Made by a program: the position numbers and the translations under genes | Part shown: piece by piece, positions 11,901 through 23,300 of the stretch | How positions within the stretch are numbered: the stretch's first letter is position 1 | Layout: every line of letters starts with the position of its first letter | The notes under the pieces: model-generated | The model's database searches: none | What the model was told of the DNA's origin: nothing | What the model saw: the letters and a program-made list of their open reading frames with translations, nothing else | NCBI GenBank assembly: GCA_012845835.1 | Contig: JABAKD010000027.1 | Location: 13,066,487 to 13,130,486 of the forward strand | Length of the DNA: 64,000 bases | Origin: Undaria pinnatifida | Taxonomy: Eukaryota > Sar > Phaeophyceae > Laminariales > Alariaceae | Direction of reading: 5' to 3'

Positions 11901-12500
11901 GATGGATGATGATATGTTTCGACATGTATGTATGCTACGATGGAAGTACACCTGATATTTTCCTAGGATTCTCAGTTGTAGAGCAACTAACTCCGTACCT
12001 CACCCTAAAACCTCACTTTCCGCAAAAATGCGCGCTGATGATCAAGAAAACTTCCCCCATGGCCTTAACAAGAGGATTACCACACCAACGATGTAGTTGT
12101 GAAACATAAAAGAAAGAGATTCGAACGACATTGAGTATTTATTTCATCAGTGGCGGAGCTCCGCCAGTTAGCCAGCTTCTCGACCTCAAAGTACGCGTCA
12201 CGAGGCACTTCAAACCAGAGCATAGCAGGGATATTTTTTCGCGGCAGTAAAACGAGGCAAAGTATAATAAGCTGTCCCTCGCGAGTTTACTCATCGCGCA
12301 ACAGCGTTGAGTTTATGACACCAGAGGAAGGCTATACAAGTAGTACAAGTGACAAGCGATGACGTCTTACAAGCACGGTATGCATTATATTGTAGCTTTG
12401 GGCGTCACAACCTGCTTACTGTTTGTATCCTCTCTCGTGAATGTTATGAAAACACTTCCTCTGCAAATGCAGTGTACTGGTACGCGGTAACGACGTATAT

Positions 12501-14312
12501 GCTATAATAGCAAGGGCTCACGCGCGCGTTTTTCGGAGGCGACGCTCTTTTCTGAGCGAGATTTATTTTTTCATTAATTCAGTCGTAGCTCACCAGAAAA
12601 CTGATTTTTGCGAAATCTCAGGGTCATGTAGGTGCAGAGTAGGACACAAGACGACTTGTTATTTTGATGGATCCAACACGTCCTGACCGGTTAGGGTCCA
12701 AACCCAAGGAGCTGACAAATAGGTTTGGAATCGCGTTTGTACTTTTGAAACACTTTATTCATAAGTAAGTGTTGCTGATACGATTGTATACCACTGCAAA
12801 GGCTCCGTATGGGCGCCGGCATATCGCCGGCGCCCATGCTTCAGGTAGGGCAGGGCAGCACTTCGACGAAATAAGTTGTAACTGTCAAATTCGACATTGG
12901 AGTTTCAAGCTTTGCCAAGATTTTAATACGAACATGAGATTCTGAAGGTGATGGTTTGGCAGAAGAAAAACGTCATATACAACAAAGTAGGCAATAATAA
13001 GCGAAACACACAGTTAGTTGTTAAATGCGACCTCAACCAAAAGTTGGCCAATATCACAAAACACACCGAAAAGATTATTGAGAACCTGCTTCGCCTCTAC
13101 TCTACTAGGCGAAAACAAAGAAGAGTTGGCATCAATGAAACTGCACTGCTGTCCCAGTGACAATGATAATGGAGGTTCGAAAACGACCGGATGCAAAGTC
13201 GGTTTGCATCATGCGACGACATGGGGCCATGCAGTGTGCGAGGTTTTGGAAGAAGAGATTTGCCTGAAGACTGACGCATTGCTCTGCGTGGTCACGGGCG
13301 AGGAGGAAAACGAAGAAGAGGAGAACGATCTTTTCGTTTCGGCGGCGTTGTCTAAGATACATGCGAGGGTGGCTTTGCTCGTGCGGAAGACTGGCGTAAC
13401 AATTCTCTGTTTTTACTCGGAAAGGCGGGATATGTGTATCTATCTATCTGCTGTCTTTGCTTCGCGCGTGTTTTCACGTTTTCGAAATCGGACGCATCCC
13501 CTCAATATTAAATAATTTGCGGGGTGTCTCTACCATGGCGAAACTGCTGACAGTGCCGTGTGTATTTTCTACTATCAGACTAATACGGAGTAATATTCAG
13601 TACGTTTTCATTTCGGACCATGAGCATAGCGGAAGGTCAATCTTCAGTATTTTTTCATTTCGGACTATTATGCGCATAGCGGAAGGTCTTCAGTTATGAT
13701 TCCGACGGAAATCCAACTTAAGAAAAAAAAAGCGCAGACACTCTAGTGTCTTCTTTCAGGATGTACTACTGCACCAAAACGAACTATCTATGTAATCTGT
13801 AAATAATCTTTGCGTAGAGAAGAATTGACAAACAAAAAACTAAAAAGTCCCGCAAAAGGGTAGGGATGCTGTGTGTGGTAATCACATACCTTTGCAACAT
13901 TTGTTTTTCTCCATCCCAGTTATTATCCTCCCACCACTCTCGCGCTCCCTCCCAGTAGTAACTCAGATCCGGGGTCACATAGCGGGCCCTCTTTCCCCAT
14001 CCCCACTACGCCATGTTGTGTGCCTTCATTTTTATCACGAGAAGAAGTCGACATTTTCTTCCCTCTTCAACTCGCGTCGAATTGTACTAATACCCGCTCT
14101 GCTGGGCGCTCTCGGCAGTTTATTCTTTTTTTTTGTTTTTGGAATTTTGCACTTAAAAAACGTCAAATAAATACCATCACGATGGGAACCGAACTCAAGG
14201 TTCAATGCTAGCAGTACTCGAGGGTAACCAATATTAATGGACCACCGGGGCGACCAGCTGGCATAATAATAAAACAAAATAGGATCTTTCCATAGGGATG
14301 ACATTCCCCCGA
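12501..14312. other. anonymous region, no supported gene
   Basis: Contains a perfect GC hairpin (12809-12837) and one 165-codon frame (13018-13515) with an acidic EENEEEEND stretch that resembles no family I know. An overlapping frame (12948-13160) is equally open, so coding is undecided. The segment TTTTCATTTCGGAC...GCGGAAGGTC is repeated twice at about 13606-13640 and 13652-13687. Confidence 0.35.
12809..12837. repeat. perfect 12-bp GC-rich hairpin
   Basis: ATGGGCGCCGGC (12809-12820), loop ATATC, GCCGGCGCCCAT (12826-12837). No T-run follows on either strand and no gene abuts it, so it is not a terminator of the bacterial kind. Confidence 0.85.
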
Positions 14313-15020
14313 AAATATATTATAAAAATTAAAATACACTCCATCATCCAGCTGTGAGGTCGAATATTTTGTCAAAACTCATCTTTGCAAGCTGTGTGTG
14401 ATACTCCGATCGCGCGCATTACGGGTTGTGTGTCCTCATTAAGGATATAGGTCGTCGACTCCCCTTGCAACTACAGTGTAGCTATCAGGGTCAACAGGGT
14501 GATGTTAGGCAGTCTGTGCGCGGAAACTGTAAAACCCGTTTCTGAGGGGGACAAAATCTGACAGCAGCTAGCTGTGGAAGGAAATGCAACAGTTTATCAA
14601 GTGAATACTGTAAGTCGAATATCCGGTGAGGGGAGGGCGGAGTATTTATTTAAGGACGTGGGGGCCTGATTTTGATCAAAAGGGGGGCGGGAGGGGGGGA
14701 GGGGGGGGAGGGGACGGGTGGGGCAGGTCAATTTGTGCGTGGAAACTATAAATCCTTCTTGTGGGGGAGGGGGGGGGATGTGGCGGGGGAGGCGGGGGGA
14801 GGGGGGGGAGGGCCTTAGGTCGCATAGATGTAGGGGTTTGCTATACGCGTGGTGCTAGGTCTAGGCGATGGTGCGGGTGGTGGGGAAGGAGAGGGCGTTG
14901 GGGGCGGGGGTGGGTGGGAATTGCAGCAGCGGCATGGACGGCTCTGAAACGATAACGAAGCGATATCCAGGGCGTGGAATTGTTTATTACTCTGGCGGAT
15001 TTCAATATTATATACCAGGT
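14313..15020 (-). mobile_element. CTR element copy, G-rich orientation
   Basis: Shared terminus in reverse (TAAAATACACTCCATCATCC) at the left, the full conserved leading block (GGGTTGTGTGTCCTCATTAA, CAGGGTCAACAGGGTGATG), several G-runs (about 14691-14711, 14761-14778, 14791-14812), then the ATGTAGGGGTTTGCTATACG block. Truncated near 15015. Confidence 0.73.
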
Positions 15021-15264
15021 AGATGTTATTACGATGGCTGACGCTGGCGTTACCCAGAGAGGTGATGGCTATGGTGTCAGTCAACATTATTTACTGCTGC
15101 TGTGCTCTTGAAGCGCGGAATTTGAAAACAGCGTACCAGGTATAATATATACATATATTGTCGACTAATATTATAGATTGTATCCTGCTGTGTCATCAAT
15201 TGTTGGCGCACACGACATCTTGTCAAAATGATCCCTATTATCATAGATTGCTGCTGTGTCATCG
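15021..15264. other. short anonymous spacer
   Basis: Holds a twice-repeated motif TATTATAGATTG...CTGCTGTGTCATC (about 15170-15205 and 15238-15265). No gene. Confidence 0.4.
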
Positions 15265-15530
15265 ATTAGCATGCCACGTGTTGACTGGTTCTCGGAAATA
15301 TATCTGCCCAGGAATCCAAAGTCCAAAATAGTCGCCAATTGCAGCTTGTGTCTCTTCCCCCCAGCAGTACGCGTCCACGACCAGGTAAAGGACGGATAAG
15401 GAAGGGCGAGGGTCGTTGGAGTCGCCCCTCGAACAAAGTGATTTGATCGAGAAATCCGATAGCACTACCCACTGAGTCTACTTAATCCCTTGACTCAGTA
15501 GCTCAAGGAGTAGTGCTATATATAATAAAC
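15265..15530 (-). mobile_element. SINE-2 copy
   Basis: Reads in reverse as a tRNA-like head (GACTCAGTGGGTAGTGCTAT) followed by the shared body (CAAATCACTTTGTTCGAGGG, then a CCCTCGCCC...TATCCGT segment). Related copies lie at 17310, 58330 and 59935. Confidence 0.6.
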
Positions 15531-15540
15531 ATTACAAGCC

Positions 15541-17307
15541 AGATGATATAAAGGGATGTCTTATTGCTTCAATCGTCAGGTTTGTCCCCTTTGAGAATTT
15601 ATAGTTTCCGCGCACATATTGAAATGTCCCGCCCCCCGCCCCCCCCCCCCCCCCCCCCCCTCCCCTCCCCCTCCACTGACCTCTTTTTCATAACAAACCC
15701 CAACCCTTTCCCCCCCCCGCCCCTCCGTCCCCCGATCCCCCCCCCCCCCTTCCGCCTAGTCTGTCCAAACGCCCCACTCACAATCAAAATCGGCCTGAGT
15801 AATAAACACCTATACGCAGTTGATGTCACGTCATTATCTTTCTGACCATCCATGACGTAGTTTTCAATGATATTCCCCCCAACCCCCCCCCCCCCCCCCC
15901 GCCCCCCGCCCCCCCCCCCCCCCCCTCCAACGCCCCCTCTTTCCCGACCACCTACACGATCGCCTAGACCAAGCACCACGCGTATAACAAGCTGCTACAT
16001 ATCTTTGATCTCACAGCCGAAGTGTATTTGAATATTATTTGTGACCTAAACCTCCTAAAAAATCCCCCCCCCCCTCTTGCTCTCCCTTACTCAAACGCCC
16101 CACCAAATATCAAAATCCGCCACATTAATAAACACTTCACGCACAGGATATCACCTTATTATCTTTCGAGAGCCATCCATGCCGCTGTGTTTCCCCCCCC
16201 CCACACCTCCAACGCCCCCTCTTTCCCGACCACCTGCACGATCGCCTAGACCTAGCACCACGCGTATAACAAGCTGATACATATCTTTGATCTCACAGCT
16301 GAAGTGTATTTGAATATTATTTGTGACCTAAACCTCCTGAAAAATCTCCCCCCCCCCCCCCCCCTCTTGCTCTCCCTTACTCAAACGCCCCACCAAATAT
16401 CGAAATCCGCCACATTAATAAACACTTCACGCACAGGATATCACCTCATTATCTTTCGAGAGCCATCCATGCCGCTGTGTTTCCCCCCCCCCCCCCACCT
16501 CCAACGCCCCCTCTTTCCCGACCACCTGCAAGATCGCCTAGACCTAGCACCACGCGTATAACAAGCTGATACATATCTTTGATCTCACAGCCGAAGTGTA
16601 TTTGAATATTATTTGTGACCTAAACCTCCTAAAAAATCTCCCCCCCCCCCCCCCCTCTTGCGCTCCCTTACTCAAACGCCGCACCAAATATCGAAATCCG
16701 CCACATTAATAAACACTTCACGCACAGGATATCACCTCATTATCTTTCGAGAGCCATCCATGCCGCTGTGTTCCCCCCCCCCCCCCCCCCCCCCCCCCCC
16801 GCCTCGAACGGCCCCTTCTTCCCCATCACCCGCACCCTCGCCTAGACCTAGCACCACACGTATAACAAACCCCTCACCTGAAGCCCTTCCCCCCCCCCCG
16901 CCCCCAATAATATACTGGTGCCAAAACCGTCAGATTTATCCCCTCGAAAGAATTTATAGCTTACATGCACAAATTGCCCCTTCCCCCCCCCCCCCCCCCC
17001 GCCCCCCTCCAAACCCGCTCGCTTTTGATCAAAACCAGGCCCCCCTTTCCCTTCACAGCTGTCAGATTTTGTCCCCCTCAGAAACGGGTTTTATAGTTTT
17101 CGCGCACAGACTGACTAAAATCATCCTGTTGACCCTGATAGCTACACTGTAGTTGTAAGGGGAGTCGCCGACCTATATCCTTAATGAGGACACACAACTC
17201 GTAATGCACGCGATCGGAGTATCACACACAGCTTGCAAAGATGAGTTTTGACGAAATCTTCGATCTCACAGCTGGAGTGTATTTTAATTTTTATAATATA
17301 TATTCGT
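15541..17307 (+). mobile_element. CTR element copy, C-rich, with internal tandem amplification
   Basis: Longest copy, 1.77 kb. Left end CCAGATGATATAAAGGGATG matches the far end of the 4402-5870 copy in reverse; right end is the shared terminus CTCACAGCTGGAGTGTATTT with its AT tail. Poly-C runs recur throughout, the longest near 16775-16800. Confidence 0.75.
15985..16870 (+). repeat. tandem repeat inside CTR, period about 288 bp
   Basis: The segment CACAGC(C/T)GAAGTGTATTTG starts near 16011, 16296 and 16586. Each is followed by GTGACCTAAACCTCCT, a C-run, CTCAAACGC, GATATCACC, a second C-run and CGACCACCTGCA. Units differ mainly in C-run length. Confidence 0.8.
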
Positions 17308-17575
17308 TCAAGCTCTGCAGACATTAAGATCCAACGGAAGGCCCGGGGGTACCTGCTCAAAATACAACATTTTGGCAACTTCTCGCTCGTCTCGCTCAGC
17401 CCTCATACGCAATCCCGGCCAGGTGCAGAACGGATAAGGCAGAGCGAGTGACGTTGGAGCCGCCCCCCGAAGACGGCGCTCGAACGAAGCGATTTGACCA
17501 AGAAAATCCAGTCTATCGAGAATCCCTTACTGAGGCCGAGACGAAAAACTCCTGACCAAACCCCTGTCCACTCAA
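17308..17575 (-). mobile_element. SINE-2 copy
   Basis: Reverse reading gives GGCCTCAGTAAGGGATTCTC, then GGTCAAATCGCTTCGTTCGA and a CCGCCC-rich body, agreeing with 58330-58610. It abuts the CTR terminus directly. Confidence 0.6.
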
Positions 17576-17599
17576 CAATACATGGTAGTCAGTGTTTTT

Positions 17600-17765
17600 T
17601 GTGTAAGTGGAGAAGTGTTTTGTCACACTTGACTGGTGGCTCTCTGCGCGAGAAGGCACTTGGCGATCGTCGGGAGTGGCGGAATGTTTTATCACACTTG
17701 ACTGCGCGAGAAGGCACTTGGCGATCGTCGGGAGTGGCTGAATGTTTGGTCGCACTTGACTGCAT
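17600..17765. repeat. 58-bp tandem repeat
   Basis: TGCGCGAGAAGGCACTTGGC at 17645 and 17703, each followed by GATCGTCGGGAGTGGC and CACACTTGAC or CGCACTTGAC; a partial unit precedes it near 17610. Confidence 0.85.
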
Positions 17766-17837
17766 ATATATATACTCCGATACATTCCGAAAGTGTATAT
17801 ATTTACGTATCGTACTACTACGACTGCTGCTGCTGTT

Positions 17838-18075
17838 GTGTGTGTGGCCGTTTGAATTTTTCGGTTTTGTGAGAACGAGGCGGTGTTTTGGGAGGGGATT
17901 TTGTTTCCGCAGCCCAGGGCACAACGAAGTGATACTTTTTCCTGTAGAGCATGTGTGTGTGGCCGTTTGAATTTTTTGGTTTTGCGAGGACGAGGCGGTG
18001 TTTTTGGGAGGGGATTTTTTTTTCCGCAGAACAGGGCACAACGAAGTGTTTTTTTTTCCTGTAGAGCATGTGTGT
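17838..18075. repeat. 115-bp tandem repeat, two units
   Basis: TGTGTGGCCGTTTGAATTTT begins near 17841 and 17956, followed by GAGGCGGTGTTT, GGAGGGGATTTT, GGGCACAACGAAGTG and CCTGTAGAGCATGTGTG in both. Confidence 0.85.
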
Positions 18076-18076
18076 G

Positions 18077-18510
18077 AATGCCCCACCAGCGCTGGGTTGG
18101 CAGGGCAGCCGAACGTGCTCGGATGCTACTAGCAGTGTCGGGGGGGGGGCGTGAACCTCCCCACCCCCCCCCCCAGGACGCCCTTCAGTGTGCGTTGGCA
18201 GGGCCTTGATCACAGTGTGCGTCCCAAATGCCCCACCAGCGCTCGGTTGGCGGGGCAGCCGTACAGTGCTTGGAAGGTACAACAGTGTCGCCTCCCCCCC
18301 CCCCCCCCGGGACGCTCTCCAGTGTGCGTTGCCAGGGCCTTGATCCCAGTGTGCGTCCCATATGCCCTACCAGCGCTGGGTTGACAGGACAGCCGTACGG
18401 TGCTTGAAAGATACAAGCAGTGTCGGGGGCGAACCCCCCCCCCCGGGACGCCCTTCAGTGTGCGTTGGCAGGGGCCCGACAGTGTACGTTGGAAGGACCC
18501 CCACCAATGT
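18077..18510. repeat. tandem repeat, period about 133-151 bp, three units
   Basis: ATGCCCCACCAGCGCTGGGT-type starts at about 18078, 18229 and 18362. Each unit contains a G/C run, GGGACGC, CAGTGTGCGTTG and CAGGGCC. Length differences come mostly from the homopolymer. Confidence 0.85.
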
Positions 18511-18516
18511 GCGTTA

Positions 18517-19090
18517 GAAAATATATTATAAAAATAAAAATGCACTCCAGCTGTGAGAAAATATACTATTAAAATAAAAATAAACTCCAGCGGTGAGATC
18601 GAATATTTGATCAAAACTCATCTTTGCAAGCTATGTGTGATACTCCGATCGCGCGTATTACGGGTTGTGTGTCCTCATTAAGGATATAGGTCGGCGACTC
18701 CCCTTGCAACTACAGTGTAGCTATCAGGGTCAACAGGGTGACATTAGGCAGTCTGTGCGCGGAAACTGTAAAACCCGTTTCTGAGGGGGACAAAATCTGA
18801 CAGCTGTGGAAGGAAATGCATCAGTTCATCAAGTGAATCCTGTAAGTCGAATATCCGGTGAGGGGAGGGCGGAGTATTTATTTAAGGACGTGGGGGCCTG
18901 ATTGTGATCAAAAGGGGGGCGGGAGGGGGGAAGGGGGGGGAGGGGACGGGTGGGGCAGGTCAATTTGTGCGTGGAAACTATAAATATTTCTTGTGGGGGA
19001 GGGGGGGGGGATGTGGCGGGGGGGACCGGGGGCGGGGGGGGGAGGGCTTTAGGTCGTATAGATGTAGGGGTTTGCTATACGCGTGGTAAA
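18517..19090 (-). mobile_element. CTR element copy with duplicated terminus
   Basis: Two consecutive terminus sequences (AAAATGCACTCCAGCTGTGA then AAATAAACTCCAGCGGTGAG) precede one leading block, the G-runs and the GTAGGGGTTTGCTATACGCG end at about 19085. Closely similar to the 14313 copy. Confidence 0.73.
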
Positions 19091-19205
19091 ATATATGTAA
19101 TGGATTTAAAAAAAAAGCATTATATATGTGTTTATCCTCGGGTTGCGTGCACAGCTTTCCTCAAAATCGGTTTTGTGGGTAAATCATAAGAACCATAGGG
19201 TTAAA

Positions 19206-19556
19206 TGATAGTTTTTTTTATGGACACCAAGGCTACGGTTGGGGGGTCACGTTTGAGGCCATTTTTTGGAATGACTCGGGGTCACTCACGCCTGTGACCC
19301 CTTGTGCCTCTCCGGTCTTAGCATTCCGTGCTGTTTTGTTTGGCCACATGAATTCGCAACGGACGGGTGATCTACGTTGTGCCTAAACAACCGTCTGAAG
19401 TGCTTTTTGTCCGTGATGAAGAGACTCACTCGTGCGAGTGACTCAAACCCAGTAATGAAAAATGGGGGCATATCATAACATCCCCGCAACCATACCCTTA
19501 GGGGGGTATATCATAACATCCCCGCTACCGCACCCTTGGTCTGTAGCGATAACTTC
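19206..19556 (+). mobile_element. MITE-B copy 2, upstream of the protease gene
   Basis: Left terminus ACCAAGGCTACGGTTGGGGG and right terminus CCGCTACCGCACCCTTGGTC are inverted repeats. Internal CACTCGTGCGAGTGAC and GGTCACTCACGCCTGTGACC palindromes. The right end carries a 35-bp tandem duplication (CATATCATAACATCCCCG). It ends about 185 bp before the protease ATG. Confidence 0.75.
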
Positions 19557-19740
19557 ATAAACGATATATACCACCTCCGCCCCCCTCCTACAGTGTCGAC
19601 AGAGTTTGGCATGTTTGAAAAATAACCAATTAACCAATAAATGGGCACAATACCTCGCGTTCCCCCCCGCCTCGCCCGTGCGCATGCTCCTTACTCGCAT
19701 TTTTTGCAATACGCCATGGAAAAAAGGAAGGAAAACGACC
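19557..19740 (+). promoter_or_regulatory. putative 5' flank of the protease gene
   Basis: Only about 185 bp separate the MITE-B end from the start codon. A TATA-like GATATATACC lies at about 19564 and a pyrimidine tract follows. Both are common motifs and no initiator can be fixed from sequence, so this is position-based inference. Several upstream ATGs exist. Confidence 0.25.
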
Positions 19741-20326
19741 ATGAAGATGCCAGCGGCGGCTGCGATCTTTCTCTCACTTGCGGTCATCCCAGTCATTGTC
19801 ACAGACGCAGCGAGAAACAAGCTCACAGTCTCGGAGGGAGATATCAACTTCAAGATATTCAGCTACGACGACGGCCGGTCCAAACCCTTCCAGATCAACT
19901 TCTGGACAAGCGACACGGGTACTTCCAAATTCAAGTTCAACCAGGCGGGACGTGTTACATACTTAAAGGCCAGCTCCGAAAAGTACGTGGTGCGCTACAA
20001 GTCTAATGGCTCTCTGAAGAAGCTTATCCGCAAGGACTCGGGGGCAAGAACGCTTCTTCTTAGCTATGCCGATAAAGTGGGCTACGAACACCACCTAGAA
20101 GGGGACGCGATTGTGCACGAGAACCGCCGCCTATATGCTTGCGGTGATTGCGAGTACACCTGGGATACTATTTGCGGGAACGGCATTCCTTCAGTGTGCG
20201 ACCTGGTCGGGCACGCGTCCCTCGGGGCCACCGGGACGTCTGCGGTGGACATCGTGTGTGAAATGCTCGGGAGCGTGTGCAATGACAGCTCCGCGGATAC
20301 TGCATGCGACGGCCAGTGCATAGACG
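19741..20326 (+). CDS. exon 1: signal peptide and N-terminal Cys-containing domain
   Basis: Encodes residues 1-195 and ends in phase 1. The first 23 residues are a typical signal peptide: a hydrophobic stretch after MKMPAAAA, ending near VTDA. The rest is a domain I do not recognise, with a beta-rich-looking first half (KLTVSEGDINF, FQINFWTS) and a second half with about eight cysteines (YACGDCEYTWDTICG, then more near the end). Disulfides fit a secreted protein. The donor is GACG followed by GTGAGTGAG. Confidence 0.85.
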
Positions 20327-23300
20327 GTGAGTGAGTGAGGCGCAAGTTACGGTAGGGGGGCGCAGTTAAACTCTAGGTGAGTGAGTGAGGCGCAAGTTAC
20401 GGTAGGGGGGCGCAGTTAAACTCTACATATAAGGTTCCTCGCTTGAGGATCTATCTGTCTCACAAATTACACACACGCTCTAGGGTAGAGAGAGGTGCAC
20501 CATATTGTTCTTTCTGAGGGTTCTTGCTTGAGGAGCTCTACACCACACCCAAAGACTTGTTTTTGAGTAAACTGGAAATGAGACCCGTTGATCAAACCCA
20601 TGGTGTGGCCTAGGTATAATGAACTGTTCATGTTGCAAAACAAGACTGGAATTCCGACGAGTTTGGGGTAGGGAGCCCCGTCACCCAGAAATGGATTTGC
20701 CAACAAGAGGTACTGCACCTCTATCGTAGTGCGCGTGTCGAATTGGTACGCCAAAGTGATATTCCTGTCGCCGTTGTGAGTGAGATGATGGTGGATCGTT
20801 TGGCGCTGTATTTGTAGGGTGGAGACGTGGGTGTGTGGGTGTCAGCTGTCAGCAGTGGTGTCGGTTTGATCAACCAAGGAGTGTGGGGGGAAAATGAATA
20901 TGATGATGCTTTGAGTGGCAAAAAGGCCTGTGTATGCTAAGAATAAAAGGTGTACAGTATGCCACCACTTACTTGGTGATGCCGTATCGAGGAGTATTAT
21001 CAAGACACGCACTGCGCCAGCCAAGACGTTTTGGTATACTCGTCGATCTACACTTTTGCGACTAATGAACCCTCACGCAACTTTAGGCTATAGTCAGCCC
21101 TCATTGAATCTTAGGTTGGTGAACCTTTATTCAAGTCAAGGCTAGCTAATGATTACTCACGCAAAGAACTTTTATTTTACACATCCCCTTTGTCAGATAT
21201 CACCTCGAGTGTGCGGCAGTGCTCGGTAGGCGTCTGCAAATCCCCCTGCTGTAGATGGTTGCTACTCCTTGCCCGCCAAGTACGTTTTGGTTTTTTTTTA
21301 CGGTGGTGTTACAAGCACGCGGCTCATAGAACATTAGCCCGTTCGGGACTTGAGAGGGGGAAGGTGTCGATAAAATGCCGAGGTCTCTACAGCATCTCGG
21401 CCATACATTGTAGCAAAGATACCTACACGCCAAGGAGGCAGGACGCATGCTGCGGTAGAGGTGCACCTATTTGTTGTTACGGAGTAAGCTTTTTTACTTG
21501 AGGGGCTCAATATCTCATCCAAACACAAACGTTAAGAAGAAATTGAAGTGCAATCGGACGAACGATCCCATGGTCTGGGTATAGAAACAGAAAAACACTG
21601 CAAAATATGAGCGACATCCCGACGATTTGGGTTTAAGGAGTCCACGCCCAGAAAGAGCTTAGTAGGCGAAACAGCTACCTCTATCGCAGCAAGCATCGCA
21701 GCTTGGCTGTACTCGCACCGCTGCATGCTCTTCCTATATATGATTCATAGTATCACCCTTTTTCTCGTGTTTTTGTTTGGTCGGTTCACCCCGCGATGAA
21801 GCGCATACCAGTCTCCATAGATCACACGTAGTCACACCTATCAATCCTTTCTAAATAAGTTGGCAAACCCCAGCCATGAATACTAAAGAAACGATCATCA
21901 GGGAATTTGTCCATTCAACACGTACATATTTACGTCGCCCTTTGCCCTGTTCTGTCAACATTCCCACGCCAGATGACACACCAGCGCCAACCCCGGCGCC
22001 TACTACTGCACCCACAACGGCGCCAACCGCGGCCGACACCCCAGCCCCAACCACGGCACCTACCCCTGCACCAACCACAGCGCCGACTACTGCACCCACA
22101 ACGGCGCCTACCGCGGCCGACACCCCGGCGCCAACCACGGCACCTACTCCTGGGCCAACCACAGCGCCGACTACTGTACCCACAACGGCACCTACTGCGG
22201 CCGATACCCCAGCGCCAACCACATCACCTACTCCTGGGCCAACCACATCGCCGACTACTGCGCCCACAACGGCTCCTACCGCGGCCGACACCCCGGCGCC
22301 AACCACAGCACCTACTCGTGCGCCAACCACAGCACCTACTCCTGCACCAACCACAGCGCCGACTACTGCACCCACAACGGCTCCTACCGCGACCGACACC
22401 CCAGCGCCAACCACGGCACCTACTCCTGGGCCAACCACAGCGCCGACTACTGCGCCCACAACGGCTCCTACCGCGGCCGACACCCCAGCCCCAACCACAG
22501 CACCTACTCCTGGGCCAACCACAGCGCCGACTACTGCACCCACAACGGCTCCTACCGCGGCCGACACCCCAGCGCCAACCACGGCACCTACTCCTGGGCC
22601 AACCACAGCGCCGACCACTGCACCCACAACGGCTCCTACCGCGGCCGACACCCCAGCGCCAACCACGGCACCTACTCCTGGGCCAACCACAGCGCCGACT
22701 ACTGTACCCACAACGGCTCCTACTGCGGCCGATACCCCAGCGCCAACCACAGCACCTACTCCTGGGCCAACTACATCGCCGACTACTGCGCCCACAACGG
22801 CTCCTACCGCGGCCGACACCCCAGCCCCAACCACAGCATCTACTCCTGCACCAACCACAGCGCCGACCACTGCACCCACAACGGCGCCAACCGCGGCCGA
22901 CACCCCAGCGCCAACCACGGCACCTACCCCTGGGCCAACCACAGCACCGACTATTGCACCCACAACGGCGCCTACCGCCGCCGACACCCCAGCGCCAACC
23001 ACAGCATCTACTCTTGGGCCGACCACAGCGCCGACTACTGCACCAACAACGGCACCTACTGCGGCCGATACCCCAGCGCCAACCACAGCACCTACTACTG
23101 GGCCAACTACATCGCCGACTACTGCGCCCACAACGGCTCCTATCGCGGCCGATACCCCAGCGCCAACCACAGCACCGACTACTGCGCCGACAACAGCACC
23201 TACTCCTGCGCCCACAACGGCACCTACTGAGGCTGAAACGCCTGAGCCGACGCCTTCGCCTACGACCGTGGAAGCCGGTATGATAGGAAACTGCATGACG

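Larger units (their letters stand above)
10440..12500. repeat. paralogous block C (copy of 55120-56890)
   Basis: Matches block C' at many points: TTCTGCGGGCTTCTCTCC near 10480, GACGGTGCTTGCTGCAGG near 10909 and 55622, CCGTCGACGAGCACGGGGCG near 11575, the AAAATGCGCGCTGA region near 12025, and GACGTCTTACAAGCACGG near 12360. It differs by a microsatellite expansion and a MITE-A insertion here, and by a tandem duplication and a retroposon in C'. Confidence 0.8.

Noticed and set aside
13018..13515. 165-codon frame as a gene
   Set aside because: An overlapping frame is equally open, and no motif, splice or conservation evidence exists within the window.
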